In this document: piece after piece, positions 18,131 through 27,682 of the stretch
Layout: each line of letters opens with the position of its first letter
How positions within the stretch are numbered: the stretch's first letter is position 1
NCBI RefSeq assembly: GCF_900114095.1
Contig: NZ_FORV01000002.1
Location: 434,001 to 498,000 of the forward strand
Origin: Sphingomonas sp. NFR04
GTDB lineage: Bacteria > Pseudomonadota > Alphaproteobacteria > Sphingomonadales > Sphingomonadaceae
DNA: 64,000 bases
Reading direction: 5' to 3'
Made by a program: the position numbers and the translations under genes
The notes under the pieces: generated by a model
Seen by the model: the letters and a program-made list of their open reading frames with translations, nothing else
Told to the model about the DNA's origin: nothing
Databases searched by the model: none

Positions 18131-19705
18131 TCAGAAACGAACGCTGACCCAGCCGGCAAGGAAATGCGATCCCTTGGATCCCACCGCCTTGAGCACCGCG
18201 CCGGGTTCGAAATATTCGTAGCGTCCGATCACCGACACGCGCGGGGTCACCTTCCAGGTCGCCTGCAGCCGTGCGGCGTCGCCGACATGCGCGCCCTTGA
18301 TAAGCTGGGTGCCCGCATAGGCGGTGCCGGCGCCGCGATAGACGGCGTCGTTCTCGTCGACGCGCAGGCTGTGCTGCAACTCGGCGGTGAGGTCGAGCGA
18401 CTTGCTCGGCGAGAGGGTGAAGTTCGGCGAGACCTGGAACAGGTTGGTCAGGTTGAGCGCCAGCTGGTAGCTATAGGCGATCGAACCGGCGGTGATGGTG
18501 CGGGTATTGCGGATCGTGCCGGTGCCATAGGCGCCGCCGCCGCTGCCATAGTCGAAATGGATGCCCGGCTTGGGCTTCAGCCCCTTGTTGCTCAGGCTGT
18601 AGGTCTGCGCTGCCTGGAGGAACCAGGCGTCGATCGGACGACCGCGATAGTCGCCGCCTTGATGGTTGACCAGCCAGTCGAAGGTCAGCTTGTTCACGCT
18701 GCCCCACAGGCGTGCGCCGTAATAGTGGCGGACTTCGAGGCCGGTCGCCTTGCCCCATTTCAGCGTGTCGTTGCGCTCGCGCCAGAAGAACGGGTCGAAG
18801 AAGATCTTGCGCTTGGGCTGGTTGGCGAGGACGACGCCGAAGGTGACGCCGGAGAAGCGGGTGCCGTCGTCGATGCGGTCGTCGCCGCTGCCGCCGAGGC
18901 CGAGGGTGGTCTGCTTGAAGTCGAACACATCGGCGCGGAACTGCGCGAACGAGACCCAGGCGCGGCCGCCGTTGAGCTCGGTATGGATCGAATTGTCGTC
19001 CTTCACCGAGATCAGCCCCGGCGCGCCGTCGGTGAACTCCTGCCGGCCATAGCGAACGCCGGCGTTGACGCCGCGTACCGGCGCACCGCTCAGCTCGACG
19101 AAATATTGCTGGGCGAACAGGTCGTTGCGCGACTTGGCCGCCGGCGTGCCGAGATTGTGCCCCGCCAGCCCGCCATGGGCGAGCTCGCCATAGGCACGCA
19201 GCGGGCCGACATGCAGGTCGGCCCCGGCGAAGATTCGGAACAGCTGCTCCTGGCGGTGGTCGCCCGGCAACAGGCTCGGCTGCGACACATATTGCTCGCG
19301 CAGCCGCATCTCGCCCGAGAGCGTGACATAGGCAAAGCCGTCCCCGGCGAGCGGCAGGTACTTCAACGGGTCGAGCGGGTCGTCGCGCTTCTTGGGGTTG
19401 CGCATGCCGCGCCAGTCCTCGGCCCAGCGCGACGTGTTGTAGCCGCCCAGCTTGATGCCGAAGCCGTCAGCCTGCGACGGATAGGTAAAGGTGGCGGGCG
19501 ACGAAGGCGCGCGCGGCGTCACCGCTTCGGCAGGCGGCGTAGATTTCTGCGGCGGGATATTCTGCTGTGCCCCATCCTGGGCCCGTTCGGCGATCACCAG
19601 CAGTGCAGCGGGCTCGATCCGCTCCTGCGTCTGCGCCGAGACGGGCGAGGTGGAGACCGAGAGGCTGACGGCAAGCAGGGGCAGCAAAAACTGGGTACGC
19701 GACAT
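18131..19705 (-). CDS. Alginate-export-family outer-membrane porin
   Basis: An outer-membrane beta-barrel of 524 residues with a signal peptide (LLPLLAVSLSVSTSPVSAQ). The barrel shows EMRLREQYVSQPSLLPGDHR, RYGRQEFTDG and a terminal strand ending in aromatic F (GSHFLAGWVSVRF), as required for barrel insertion. The pattern fits the alginate_exp (AlgE-like) family, which in sphingomonads often transports sugars or other small anionic compounds rather than alginate. The start at 19705 is used because it precedes the signal peptide. The gene is alone, so the substrate is not indicated. Confidence 0.85.
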   Translation of the reverse strand: MSRTQFLLPLLAVSLSVSTSPVSAQTQERIEPAALLVIAERAQDGAQQNIPPQKSTPPAEAVTPRAPSSPATFTYPSQADGFGIKLGGYNTSRWAEDWRGMRNPKKRDDPLDPLKYLPLAGDGFAYVTLSGEMRLREQYVSQPSLLPGDHRQEQLFRIFAGADLHVGPLRAYGELAHGGLAGHNLGTPAAKSRNDLFAQQYFVELSGAPVRGVNAGVRYGRQEFTDGAPGLISVKDDNSIHTELNGGRAWVSFAQFRADVFDFKQTTLGLGGSGDDRIDDGTRFSGVTFGVVLANQPKRKIFFDPFFWRERNDTLKWGKATGLEVRHYYGARLWGSVNKLTFDWLVNHQGGDYRGRPIDAWFLQAAQTYSLSNKGLKPKPGIHFDYGSGGGAYGTGTIRNTRTITAGSIAYSYQLALNLTNLFQVSPNFTLSPSKSLDLTAELQHSLRVDENDAVYRGAGTAYAGTQLIKGAHVGDAARLQATWKVTPRVSVIGRYEYFEPGAVLKAVGSKGSHFLAGWVSVRF

Positions 19706-19861
19706 GACGTTCGTCCATGTTGGGCAAGACGCGGTCATCGCCTCGCCCCTGTCCCTGTGAACGAGGCAATGCTGCGCCTTGGGAAGGCAGCGGGCCGCCT
19801 TCCGGAATTCAATTCAGCGGAGGGTACGGGCGATGCCGTGGCGGCACCGCCCGTGTGGGGC

Positions 19862-21715
19862 TCAGAAGCTCGCCCAGTCCTCGGCGCCGGCCATTGCCGG
19901 CACCGCGCGGGGTGCCGATGCAGGCGCCGAACGCGGCGTGGCGGATGCCGAACGGCTCGGCGTACGCGCGGGCGCGCCATTGCCGATCTTGAACCGCGCC
20001 GCCTGCTGGGTGAGGCCGCTCACTTCGCCCGCCAGGTTGCGCGCGGCAGCCGAGGTCTGCTCCACCATCGCCGCGTTCTGCTGGGTCGAATGGTCCATCA
20101 CGCCGACGGCCGTGGCGATCTCACTGATCGCCGAGGACTGGGCGCGGTTGTCGATGGCGACCACCTCGATGAACTCGTGCACCTGGCTGACGCTGCTGGT
20201 GATGTTGGCGAGCGCCGCATCGACCTTCTTCACCGAATCCACCGCAACGCCGATATCGGCCTGGGTGGTGGTGAGCTGTTCGCGGGCGCGGCGGGCTTCC
20301 TCTTCGGCGCGCATCGCCAGCGCCGAGACGAGGTCGGCGACGACGGCGAAGCCGCGGCCCGCCTCACCTGCCCGGCCCGCCTCGACGGCGGCGTTCATGG
20401 CAAGGACGCGGGTCTGGAAGGCGATCTTGTCGAGGCCCTCGATGACGTTGTCGATGCCGCGGGCGCTTTCGGACACGCGGTCCATCGCCGCGGTAGCATC
20501 GGTGGCGGTGGTGCGGCCGGAGTCGACGATGCCGATCGCCTCCTGGGTGAAGCCCACCGTCTTGTCGGCGGCATCGGCGCTCGACTTGAGGCGATCGTTC
20601 ATCTGCTGGAGCGCGGCCGAGGTCTGCTCCAGGCTGGCGGCGTTGCTCTCGGTGCGGCGGGCGAGATCGTCCGACGCGGCGGAGATCTCGGTCGAGCCGG
20701 TCTCGATGCTGCGCGAGGCTTCGGACAGCACGCTGATCAGCTCACGGAGATTTTCCAGCGCGGTGTTGAAGTTGTCGCGCAGGCTGCCATAGGCCGGCGG
20801 CACCGCCGTGGTGATCGAGCTGGTCAGATCGCCCTCGGACATTGCGTGGAGCTTCTCCGAGAGCAGTTGGACGATCGCCTGCTGGTCGGCATCGGACGCG
20901 GCCTTGGCGGCCTCGGCATGTACCTTGGCCTCGGCATTCTGGCGGAACACTTCGAGCGCACCGGCCATGCCGCCGATCTCGTCCTTGCGGCCCGAGCCGG
21001 GGATCGCTGCGGCAGTGTCGCCATTCGCGAGGGTACGCATGCGGCCGGTGATGGCGCCGAGCGGCAGCGTGATCGAGCGGCTGACGAACAGGACGGCGCC
21101 GACCAGTACCAGCACGATCACCAGCGCGGCCATGCCCAGCTTGATCTCGGCATCGTGCACCGCGGCCTGAATCTCCTCGTCGAACACGCCGGTGGCGACC
21201 ACCCAGCCCCAGGGCTTGAAGGCGCGGACATAGGAGATCTTGGACTTCGCGCCCTTCCCGTCCGGCATCTCATATTCGTACGAAACGAAGCCGGCGCCCT
21301 GCTCGGCGGCGACCTTCACCATCTCGCGGAAATGAAAGGCGCCGGCGGCATCCTTGGTGTCGTAGGTCGTTTTGCCGACCTTCTCCGGCTTCACCGGATG
21401 CATCACCATCATGTGGTTGGTGTCCAGGATGAAGAAATAGTCGCTCTCGCCGAAGCGCATCGAGCCGACCACCTTCTTGGCGGCGGCCTGGGCGTCCGCC
21501 TGACTCATCCGGCCGGCGCGCTGCTCGGCTTCGTAATAGTCCAGCTGGCTGTAGGCGATGTCGATCGCCTGCTTGGTGCGTGCCTGAAAGCTCTTGGTGA
21601 GCGAGCTGTTCAGCTGGTTGATCGACAGAAGAATTACCAGCACCAGGCCGACCAGCGACCCCGCGCCGATGATAAATAGTCGTTTACCAATGCTGATATC
21701 ATTCAAGAAACGCAC
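19862..21715 (-). CDS. Methyl-accepting chemotaxis protein, single-Cache sensor
   Basis: A 617-residue chemoreceptor. TM1 (about 11-32), a periplasmic sCache_2 domain (33-188, with DYFFILDTNHMMVMHP and FKPWGWVVATGV), TM2 (190-212), a HAMP domain and a cytoplasmic signalling domain with the hairpin tip DKIAFQTRVLAMNAAVEAGR are all visible. The C-terminus ends in DWASF, which fits the W-x-x-F pentapeptide that tethers the CheR and CheB adaptation enzymes. It starts with GTG, preceded by a strong GGAGG. No che genes are nearby. sCache_2 receptors often sense small organic acids; the ligand is unknown here. Confidence 0.93.
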   Translation of the reverse strand: MRFLNDISIGKRLFIIGAGSLVGLVLVILLSINQLNSSLTKSFQARTKQAIDIAYSQLDYYEAEQRAGRMSQADAQAAAKKVVGSMRFGESDYFFILDTNHMMVMHPVKPEKVGKTTYDTKDAAGAFHFREMVKVAAEQGAGFVSYEYEMPDGKGAKSKISYVRAFKPWGWVVATGVFDEEIQAAVHDAEIKLGMAALVIVLVLVGAVLFVSRSITLPLGAITGRMRTLANGDTAAAIPGSGRKDEIGGMAGALEVFRQNAEAKVHAEAAKAASDADQQAIVQLLSEKLHAMSEGDLTSSITTAVPPAYGSLRDNFNTALENLRELISVLSEASRSIETGSTEISAASDDLARRTESNAASLEQTSAALQQMNDRLKSSADAADKTVGFTQEAIGIVDSGRTTATDATAAMDRVSESARGIDNVIEGLDKIAFQTRVLAMNAAVEAGRAGEAGRGFAVVADLVSALAMRAEEEARRAREQLTTTQADIGVAVDSVKKVDAALANITSSVSQVHEFIEVVAIDNRAQSSAISEIATAVGVMDHSTQQNAAMVEQTSAAARNLAGEVSGLTQQAARFKIGNGAPARTPSRSASATPRSAPASAPRAVPAMAGAEDWASF

Positions 21716-21872
21716 TATAACCTCCGGATATATCCATTCCGGATTGTTATAGAGTGAAGCGGGCGGCCAATTTCCGTTTCATATGACTTATTTCGCCCTC
21801 GCAGCAAAACGAATCGAAACGTTTTCAAACCCTAATAATAGTCGAAGTGGACCTTACGGGATTATGCGGAGG

Positions 21873-21900
21873 CGGAGGAGCGCCGTTTGGCGCCCCTCCG
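21873..21900 (-). terminator. Hairpin after the S10 peptidase gene
   Basis: A 12-bp stem (21873-21884 with 21889-21900, one G-T pair) with a four-base loop lies just after the peptidase stop codon. There is no T-tract on the minus strand, so it is a weak or processing-type terminator. Confidence 0.5.
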
Positions 21901-21909
21901 TTTCGATAT

Positions 21910-23514
21910 TCAGTTCTGGGACGCCTTGGTGCCGGGACGCGCCGGCGGCTGGCTGGAGGCGGCGGCGCGCAGTGCCTCGTCGTACCAGGCAGCGAGGTCG
22001 CGGTGCATCTGCGGCATGGTCGTGGGGTTGAGATAGACCATGTGGCCGGCGTCATAATAGGTGAAGCGGATGTTCTTCTGCAGTTGCGGATCGAGCAGCA
22101 TGTGGCTGACGTCGAACTCGGCGCCGTAAAAGGGCGTGGCGAAGTCGAAATAGCCGTTCATGAACAGCACCTTCAGATACGGATTGGTCCGCATCGTATA
22201 GGCCAGGTCCGCCGCGCTGTCAGGCGCGAGATGGGTGCCGCTGCCGTCGGGCGCACGGTGCTTCCAGTCCCAGTCGAAGCCCGGGCCGCGCGCGGTCATG
22301 CGATAGGGCATATCGGTCTTGTAGCCGAGCACGCGCGTCGCATAGTCCTGGAAGGTTGCGACGAAGGCGCCGGTCACCGCAGTCGAGGCCGGATCGTCGC
22401 TCGGACTGTCGGCATTGGCGTCAGTCATGTTGAGCAGGTAGCGCGAATCCAGCCGGCCCACGGCGAGGCGGCGGTCGCGGAGCAGCTCGGTCTGGAAGCG
22501 CGGCAGGGTCAGGCGAAGGTCGGCGCGCAGGATATAGGCTTCGCTGATGCCGGTATACTCGGCCATCTTCCTGGCCACCGCCGCCTTCTCCTCGGCCGAG
22601 ATGGTCGAACCTTTGGCGAGCGCCGCGGCATAGGGACCGCTGGTGAAGGCGCGGACCTCGGCAAGGAAAGTCGGCAGGTCGGCGGGGCGGTTCTGCAGCC
22701 GGTTATGGTACCAGGCGGTGGCCGCCATGGTTGGGAACAGCGTCAGGAAATTCTGGTCGTAGCCGGGCTGGCGGACGCCATAGTTCATGATCGTCGAGAA
22801 CTGGACCATGCCGTTGAGGCTCAATCCCGCATCCTCGAGCTTGGCCGCGACCACCGGGTTGCGCAGCGTGCCGTAGCTTTCGCCGAACAGGAACTTCGGG
22901 CTCGGCCAGCGGTCGAACTTGCTGGTGTAGCGCAGGATGGCGCGGGCGAAGCCGTCGGCATCCTGATCGACGCCCCAGAAGTCCTTGCCCGTCTTCTCGC
23001 CCAGCGGCCGCGACCAGCCGGCGCCGAGCGCGTCGATGAAGACGAGGTCGCTCTTGTCGATCAGCGAGTCCGGATTGGGGCCGAAGCCATAGGGCGCCGG
23101 GCGGATATATTCGGGATTGGCGGTGGTGACGCGCACCGGCGCGAAGCTGCCCATGTGCAGCCAGATCGTCGGCGACCCCGGCCCGCCATTGTAGAAGAAG
23201 GTCACCGGCCGCTGCTCGCGCGCCGCGCCGTCACGCACATAGGCGGTGTAGAAATAGGAAGCGGTAGGCTTGCCGTCGTCGTCACGAATGGTGAGCGTGC
23301 CGGCGGTGGCGGTATAGGCGATCCGCTGGCCGCCGACGGTGACCGCGCCGTGGCTGACGGCAGCGGTTTCGTCCACCGAAGGCTTGGCCCAGGCAGCCTC
23401 CGCCTCCGCCTTCATCTGCTCGCGATGGTCCGGGCCCTTTGCCGCCGGCTTCTCCTGCGCCCAGGCCGGGCTGGTGGTGGCGAGCAACAGGCACAGCAAG
23501 GCATTACGACGCAT
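21910..23514 (-). CDS. Secreted S10 family serine carboxypeptidase
   Basis: A peptidase of 534 residues exported by a signal peptide (LLCLLLATTSPAWAQ). The alpha/beta-hydrolase fold of family S10 is shown by the oxyanion region YNGGPGSPTIWLHMGSFAP, the nucleophile S213 in GESYG, an aspartate in NGYFDFATPF and the histidine in DAGHMVYL. These carboxypeptidases remove C-terminal residues at acidic pH and are common in Sphingomonadales and Xanthomonadales. It is probably periplasmic or extracellular. It is transcribed alone, followed by a hairpin. Confidence 0.92.
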   Translation of the reverse strand: MRRNALLCLLLATTSPAWAQEKPAAKGPDHREQMKAEAEAAWAKPSVDETAAVSHGAVTVGGQRIAYTATAGTLTIRDDDGKPTASYFYTAYVRDGAAREQRPVTFFYNGGPGSPTIWLHMGSFAPVRVTTANPEYIRPAPYGFGPNPDSLIDKSDLVFIDALGAGWSRPLGEKTGKDFWGVDQDADGFARAILRYTSKFDRWPSPKFLFGESYGTLRNPVVAAKLEDAGLSLNGMVQFSTIMNYGVRQPGYDQNFLTLFPTMAATAWYHNRLQNRPADLPTFLAEVRAFTSGPYAAALAKGSTISAEEKAAVARKMAEYTGISEAYILRADLRLTLPRFQTELLRDRRLAVGRLDSRYLLNMTDANADSPSDDPASTAVTGAFVATFQDYATRVLGYKTDMPYRMTARGPGFDWDWKHRAPDGSGTHLAPDSAADLAYTMRTNPYLKVLFMNGYFDFATPFYGAEFDVSHMLLDPQLQKNIRFTYYDAGHMVYLNPTTMPQMHRDLAAWYDEALRAAASSQPPARPGTKASQN

Positions 23515-23592
23515 TCAAATCCCCCGATGTTCTTGGATCAGGGAGACTTTGTTACATGCCCGCGCGGTAGAGACAAGCGCGCGACGGTTACG

Positions 23593-24609
23593 TTACATTT
23601 CCCCGCGCGCGCGGCGGATGGCATACCACTTCGCCACATTGGCCTGATGCTGTTCATAGGTCTCGGCAAAGACGTGGCCGCCGGTGCCGTCGGCGACGAA
23701 GTACAGCGCCTTGGACTGTGCCGGGTGGAGCACCGCATCGATCGACGCGCGGCCCGGGTTGGCGATCGGCCCCTCGGGCAGGCCGCGCATCGCATAGGTG
23801 TTGTAGCCGTTCTTGGCACGCAGCTCCGATTGGAGGATGCGGCGGCCGAGCGGCTTGCCCTTGGTGATCGGGTAGATGATCGTCGGATCGGCCTGGAGCG
23901 GCATGCCCGCCTTCAGCCGGTTGGCATAGACCGCGGCCACCGTGGTGCGCTCGGCAGGCTTGGCCGTTTCCTTCTCGACGATCGAGGCGAGGATGATCGC
24001 CTCGCGCGGCGTGGTGACCACCAGCCCCTTGTCGCGCGTGCCCCAAGCCTTGGCGAGATAGGCGGTCATCGCCTTCTGCATCCGCGCCAGCACCGCAGCG
24101 CGCGGCTCGTCGCGGACATAGGCATAGCTGTCGGGCAGCACCGAGCCTTCTTCCGGCGTCCTGGCGGTGCCGGTAAGCGCCGGCGCCTTGGCGAGCGCCT
24201 CGGCGACGAGGATCGACGGCATGCCCTCGGGCACCGTCACCAGCCGCTGCAGCGTCTTGCCGTCCTGCAGCATCTCCAGGATCTGCCGGGCACTGGTCCG
24301 CGGCGCGATGCGATATTCACCGGCGCGGATCGTGCCGGTACCGCCGAACGCCTTGGCGAAGGTCAGGAAGATCGGGCGCGAGGTGATCGCCCCTGCCTTT
24401 TCCAGTTCGCGCGCCGCCCGCGAGAGCGTCGCGCCCTCGGGCACGACGACGCTCAGCTCCTGCGTCGCCGGCCCCGGCCCCGCCCAGAGGAACCAGCCCC
24501 CGCCAAAGGCCGCGACCAGCAGCAGCGCCGCGACGAGAAGAACGCGCGGCCCCCGGCTTCTGCGTGCGGGCGCACGCTTGCCGGAACGGGGTCGCGCGTT
24601 CTTCGCCAT
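23593..24609 (-). CDS. mltG: Endolytic murein transglycosylase MltG
   Basis: A membrane-anchored lytic transglycosylase that cuts new glycan strands and sets their length. It has 338 residues. A basic N-terminus and one TM helix (VLLVAALLLVAAFGGGWFLW) anchor the periplasmic YceG domain. Conserved parts are IRAGEYRI, LQRLVTVPEGM, the catalytic-glutamate segment ILASIVEKETA, QADPTIIYPI and NTYAMRGLPEGPIANPG. It is the last gene of the fab operon, 4 bases after fabF; the acpP-fabF-mltG order is common in bacteria. Confidence 0.95.
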   Translation of the reverse strand: MAKNARPRSGKRAPARRSRGPRVLLVAALLLVAAFGGGWFLWAGPGPATQELSVVVPEGATLSRAARELEKAGAITSRPIFLTFAKAFGGTGTIRAGEYRIAPRTSARQILEMLQDGKTLQRLVTVPEGMPSILVAEALAKAPALTGTARTPEEGSVLPDSYAYVRDEPRAAVLARMQKAMTAYLAKAWGTRDKGLVVTTPREAIILASIVEKETAKPAERTTVAAVYANRLKAGMPLQADPTIIYPITKGKPLGRRILQSELRAKNGYNTYAMRGLPEGPIANPGRASIDAVLHPAQSKALYFVADGTGGHVFAETYEQHQANVAKWYAIRRARGEM

Positions 24610-24613
24610 CGGA

Positions 24614-25873
24614 TCAGAGCGCCTTCATCACCAGGCTGGCATTGGTGCCGCCGAAGCCGAACGAGTTGTTCAGCACGGCCTTCACCTTCCGCTCCTTGGC
24701 GACGTGCGGCACGAGATCGATGCCCACGCAATTGTCGCTCGGATTGTCGAGGTTGAGCGTCGGCGGCACGATCTGGTCGCGCAGCGCGAGGATGCAGAAG
24801 ATGCTCTCCACCGCACCCGCGCCGCCCAGCAGGTGGCCGATCGCCGACTTGGTCGAGCTCATCGACGCACCGCCGATCGAATCGCCGAACAGGCGACGCA
24901 CCGCGCCGAGTTCGAGTTCGTCGCCCATCGGCGTCGAGGTGCCGTGCGCGTTGATGTAATCGATATCCTCGAGCGCGATGCCGGATTTGCGCATCGCCAT
25001 CTGCATCGAACGGAACGCGCCCGAGCCTTCCGGATGCGGCGCGGTCACGTGATAGGCGTCACCCGACAGCCCATAGCCGACGACTTCGGCGTAGATCTTC
25101 GCGCCGCGGCGCTTGGCATGCTCATATTCCTCGAGCACGACCACGCCGGCACCCTCGCCCATCACGAAGCCGTCGCGGTCCTTGTCCCAGGGGCGGCTCG
25201 CCTTGGTGGGATCGTCGCGGAAGCCGGTGGAGAGCGCACGCGCCTGGCCGAAGCCGGCAATGCCGATCGGGCAGACGGTGCTCTCGGCGCCGCCCGCGAG
25301 CATGATGTCGGCATCGTCCATCGCGATCATCCGCGCGGCATCGCCGATCGAGTGCGCGCCGGTCGAGCAGGCGGTGACCACCGCATGGTTCGGGCCCATC
25401 AGCCCGTACTTGATCGACACCTGGCCCGAAATCAGGTTGATCAGGCGACCATGGACGAAGTGCGGCGAAACGCGCTTCGGGCCCTTTTCGGCGAGGACGA
25501 GCGATTCGCTCTCGATGCCCGGCAGGCCACCGATGCCCGAGCCGATCGAGCAGCCGGCGCGGAAGCGCATCTCTTCGGGCATGTCGGTGAGGCCGGCATC
25601 CTCGATCGCCTGGCCGGCGGCATCGATGCCGAAGACGATGAACGGATCGACCTGGCGCTGGATCTTGTGGTCGACGCGCTTGCCCGCATCGAAGCCATAT
25701 TCATGATCCGCCGGCTTCACTTCGCAGGCATAGTTGCTCTGGAAATCCGTCGCGTCGAACTTGGTGATCGTGCCCGCGCCCGACTTGCTGGCGAGGATGT
25801 TCTTCCAGGCGGTTTCGACATCGGCCCCCAGCGGGGTGACGAGTCCCAGGCCGGTCACGACTACGCGGCGCAT
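24614..25873 (-). CDS. fabF: Beta-ketoacyl-ACP synthase II
   Basis: Elongating condensing enzyme of fatty acid synthesis: malonyl-ACP plus acyl-ACP gives 3-ketoacyl-ACP. At 419 residues it is the normal KAS II length. The catalytic triad is C169 (TACSTGAHSIG), H310 (NAHGTSTPMGD) and H347 (SAIGHLLGGAGA). The start at 25873 gives the canonical MRRVVVTGLGLVTPLG; the frame is open further upstream. It follows acpP, separated by a hairpin with a T-tract that may limit read-through. Confidence 0.97.
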   Translation of the reverse strand: MRRVVVTGLGLVTPLGADVETAWKNILASKSGAGTITKFDATDFQSNYACEVKPADHEYGFDAGKRVDHKIQRQVDPFIVFGIDAAGQAIEDAGLTDMPEEMRFRAGCSIGSGIGGLPGIESESLVLAEKGPKRVSPHFVHGRLINLISGQVSIKYGLMGPNHAVVTACSTGAHSIGDAARMIAMDDADIMLAGGAESTVCPIGIAGFGQARALSTGFRDDPTKASRPWDKDRDGFVMGEGAGVVVLEEYEHAKRRGAKIYAEVVGYGLSGDAYHVTAPHPEGSGAFRSMQMAMRKSGIALEDIDYINAHGTSTPMGDELELGAVRRLFGDSIGGASMSSTKSAIGHLLGGAGAVESIFCILALRDQIVPPTLNLDNPSDNCVGIDLVPHVAKERKVKAVLNNSFGFGGTNASLVMKAL

Positions 25874-25910
25874 GGCAGTTCTCCAGTCAATTTCTGTTCG
25901 GTTCGGTCGT

Positions 25911-25962
25911 AATACAAAACGGCTCCCCGTCCGCATCGCCAAAGGCACGGGACGGGAAGCCG
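25911..25962 (-). terminator. Terminator or attenuator between acpP and fabF
   Basis: A 13-bp stem (25950-25962 with 25920-25932, one mismatch) is followed on the minus strand by TTTTGTATT. Its position suits strong acpP expression with partial read-through into fabF. Confidence 0.75.
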
Positions 25963-26008
25963 CCTAGTCGCAAGTCCTGCCCATCGGGCCGGGAGCGCGT
26001 TTCGAGCG

Positions 26009-26257
26009 TCAGCCCTGCTGATGCTCGGAGATGTAGGCAACGGCGTCGCCGACGGTGCTGATCTTCTCCGCGGCGTCGTCCGGGATCTCGACCCCGAATT
26101 CTTCCTCGAAGGCCATCACCAGTTCGACGATGTCGAGGCTGTCCGCGCCGAGGTCATCGGTGAAGCTCGCGGTCGGCACCACGTCCTTGGCGTCGACGCC
26201 TAGATGGTCGACAACGAGCGCCTGCACGCGGGTGGTGATCTCTTCCTGGTTGGCCAT
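26009..26257 (-). CDS. acpP: Acyl carrier protein
   Basis: The 82-residue acidic carrier of growing fatty acyl chains. The phosphopantetheine attachment serine is S40 in [20 protein letters not shown], a perfect match to the family. The start at 26257 gives the standard length; an upstream in-frame ATG adds 16 unrelated residues. It lies between a secreted hypothetical protein gene and fabF. A terminator-like hairpin follows. Confidence 0.97.
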   Translation of the reverse strand: MANQEEITTRVQALVVDHLGVDAKDVVPTASFTDDLGADSLDIVELVMAFEEEFGVEIPDDAAEKISTVGDAVAYISEHQQG

Positions 26258-26357
26258 GGTCCCTGTTTTCCTTTGTGATGGGGCTCTGAATCCGTTTTCC
26301 CGCACCTAGAATGCCGCCGTGGCGGTTGCAAGAGGGTGCCGCAAGGGCCCGCTCCCG

Positions 26358-26891
26358 TTATCGGGAAAAGTCGGCTGAAGCATATTCCAGCGTGTTGAGA
26401 AACGCAAAATATTGCGCAAGCAGTTCCGCGTTGGCGCGGGTCTGTTGTGCTTCATCGGTAACGGCGGCGCGGATCAGGTCCTGCGTCGCCTTGGGAGTCA
26501 GCGGCTTGCGGCGCACCTCTTCGGGCAATGCGGCGAACTGCTGGTCGAGCGCGGCGGGATCGAAGCCCTTGGCCTGCACCACCCGTTTCGCCACCGGCAG
26601 CCCCACTTCCGCCAGCGCATAGACGCCGGAGGCCGTGGCTGCCGCACCGCTCCACCCGCGCTCGTTGGCGCAGGCGGTGGTGGCATCGTTCAGCCCGCGC
26701 GTGACAGCCGCCGAATAGCGCGGCCGCTGACCGGCCGTGCCGAGGTTCCGCTCGACATCGGCAGCCAACTGCGCCTTCACCGCCGCATCGAGCTTCTGCC
26801 CGACGCAGATGATCGACGCCGGATCGGCCGGCGCCGCGAAGGCCGGGGTTGCGGTGGCAAGTGCAAGTGCTGCGGCAAGTATCAAACGCAT
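26358..26891 (-). CDS. Secreted hypothetical protein
   Basis: A 177-residue protein with a clear signal peptide (LILAAALALATATPAFAAP). The mature part is predicted helical and has two cysteines (SIICVGQ and TTACANERGW) that could form a disulfide in the periplasm. No known domain was recognised. It sits inside the fab operon between fabG and acpP, in the same direction, with 36 bases to fabG and about 100 to acpP. The position does not by itself prove a role in lipid metabolism. Confidence 0.75.
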   Translation of the reverse strand: MRLILAAALALATATPAFAAPADPASIICVGQKLDAAVKAQLAADVERNLGTAGQRPRYSAAVTRGLNDATTACANERGWSGAAATASGVYALAEVGLPVAKRVVQAKGFDPAALDQQFAALPEEVRRKPLTPKATQDLIRAAVTDEAQQTRANAELLAQYFAFLNTLEYASADFSR

Positions 26892-26926
26892 CGTCTTCCT
26901 TACTCCACGCCCCCCGGCTGCTCGGC

Positions 26927-27667
26927 TCAGAGCATCGCCATTCCGCCGTTCACGTGCAAGGTCTGGCCCGTGACATAGGACGCTTCCTTGCTAGCGAGAT
27001 AGACGACCGCTGCGCCGATATCCTCGCCCTCGCCCAGCTTTCCGGCAGGAATGCGGCCGAGCAGCGCCTCTTTCTGCGCATCGGGCAGAACATCGGTCAT
27101 CGCCGACCGGATGAAGCCCGGCGCGACGCAGTTGACGGTGATGTTGCGGCTGGCCAGTTCCTGCGCGAGCGCCTTCGACATGCCGACCAGGCCGGCCTTG
27201 GACGCGGCATAGTTGGCCTGGCCCGGATTGCCGGTCGCGCCGACGATCGAGGTGATCGAGAGCATGCGGCCGAAGCGCGCCTTCATCATCGGCTTGGCGG
27301 CGGCGCGCATCAGGCGGAAGGCGGCTTCCAGATTGACCTGGATCACCTGCTCCCACTCCTCGTCCTTCATCCGCATCGCGAGATTGTCGCGGGTGACGCC
27401 GGCATTGTTGACGAGGATGTCGAGCTTGCCGCCCAGCGCTTCCACCGCCTGCGGAACGAGCGCGTCGACCGCGGCGCGATCGGAGAGGTTGCAGGTCAGC
27501 GCGACATGCTCGCCGCCCAGGCTCGCCCGGAAGGTTTCCAGCTTCTCGGCATTGGATCCGGACACCGCGAGCTTGGCGCCCTGCGCGGCGAGCGCCTTGG
27601 CGATCGCCGAACCGATGCCACCCGAGGCGCCGGTGACGAGCGCGGTCATGCCTGTGAGATCGAACAT
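26927..27667 (-). CDS. fabG: 3-oxoacyl-ACP reductase
   Basis: NADPH-dependent reduction of 3-ketoacyl-ACP in the elongation cycle. It has 246 residues and is a classical short-chain dehydrogenase. The cofactor loop is TGASGGIGSAIA (13-24), the NNAGVTRDN motif follows, and the catalytic Ser-Tyr-Lys is seen in ITSIVGATGNPGQANYAASK. The C-terminal VTGQTLHVNGGMAML is typical of FabG. GAGGACAAG precedes the start. Normally fabG follows fabD directly; here a GxxExxY cassette separates them. Confidence 0.97.
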   Translation of the reverse strand: MFDLTGMTALVTGASGGIGSAIAKALAAQGAKLAVSGSNAEKLETFRASLGGEHVALTCNLSDRAAVDALVPQAVEALGGKLDILVNNAGVTRDNLAMRMKDEEWEQVIQVNLEAAFRLMRAAAKPMMKARFGRMLSITSIVGATGNPGQANYAASKAGLVGMSKALAQELASRNITVNCVAPGFIRSAMTDVLPDAQKEALLGRIPAGKLGEGEDIGAAVVYLASKEASYVTGQTLHVNGGMAML

Positions 27668-27682
27668 CGAAATCTTGTCCTC

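Noticed and set aside
18008..21679. A 1223-codon rightward open frame
   Set aside because: Antisense to the porin and chemoreceptor; long only because of GC-rich codon bias.
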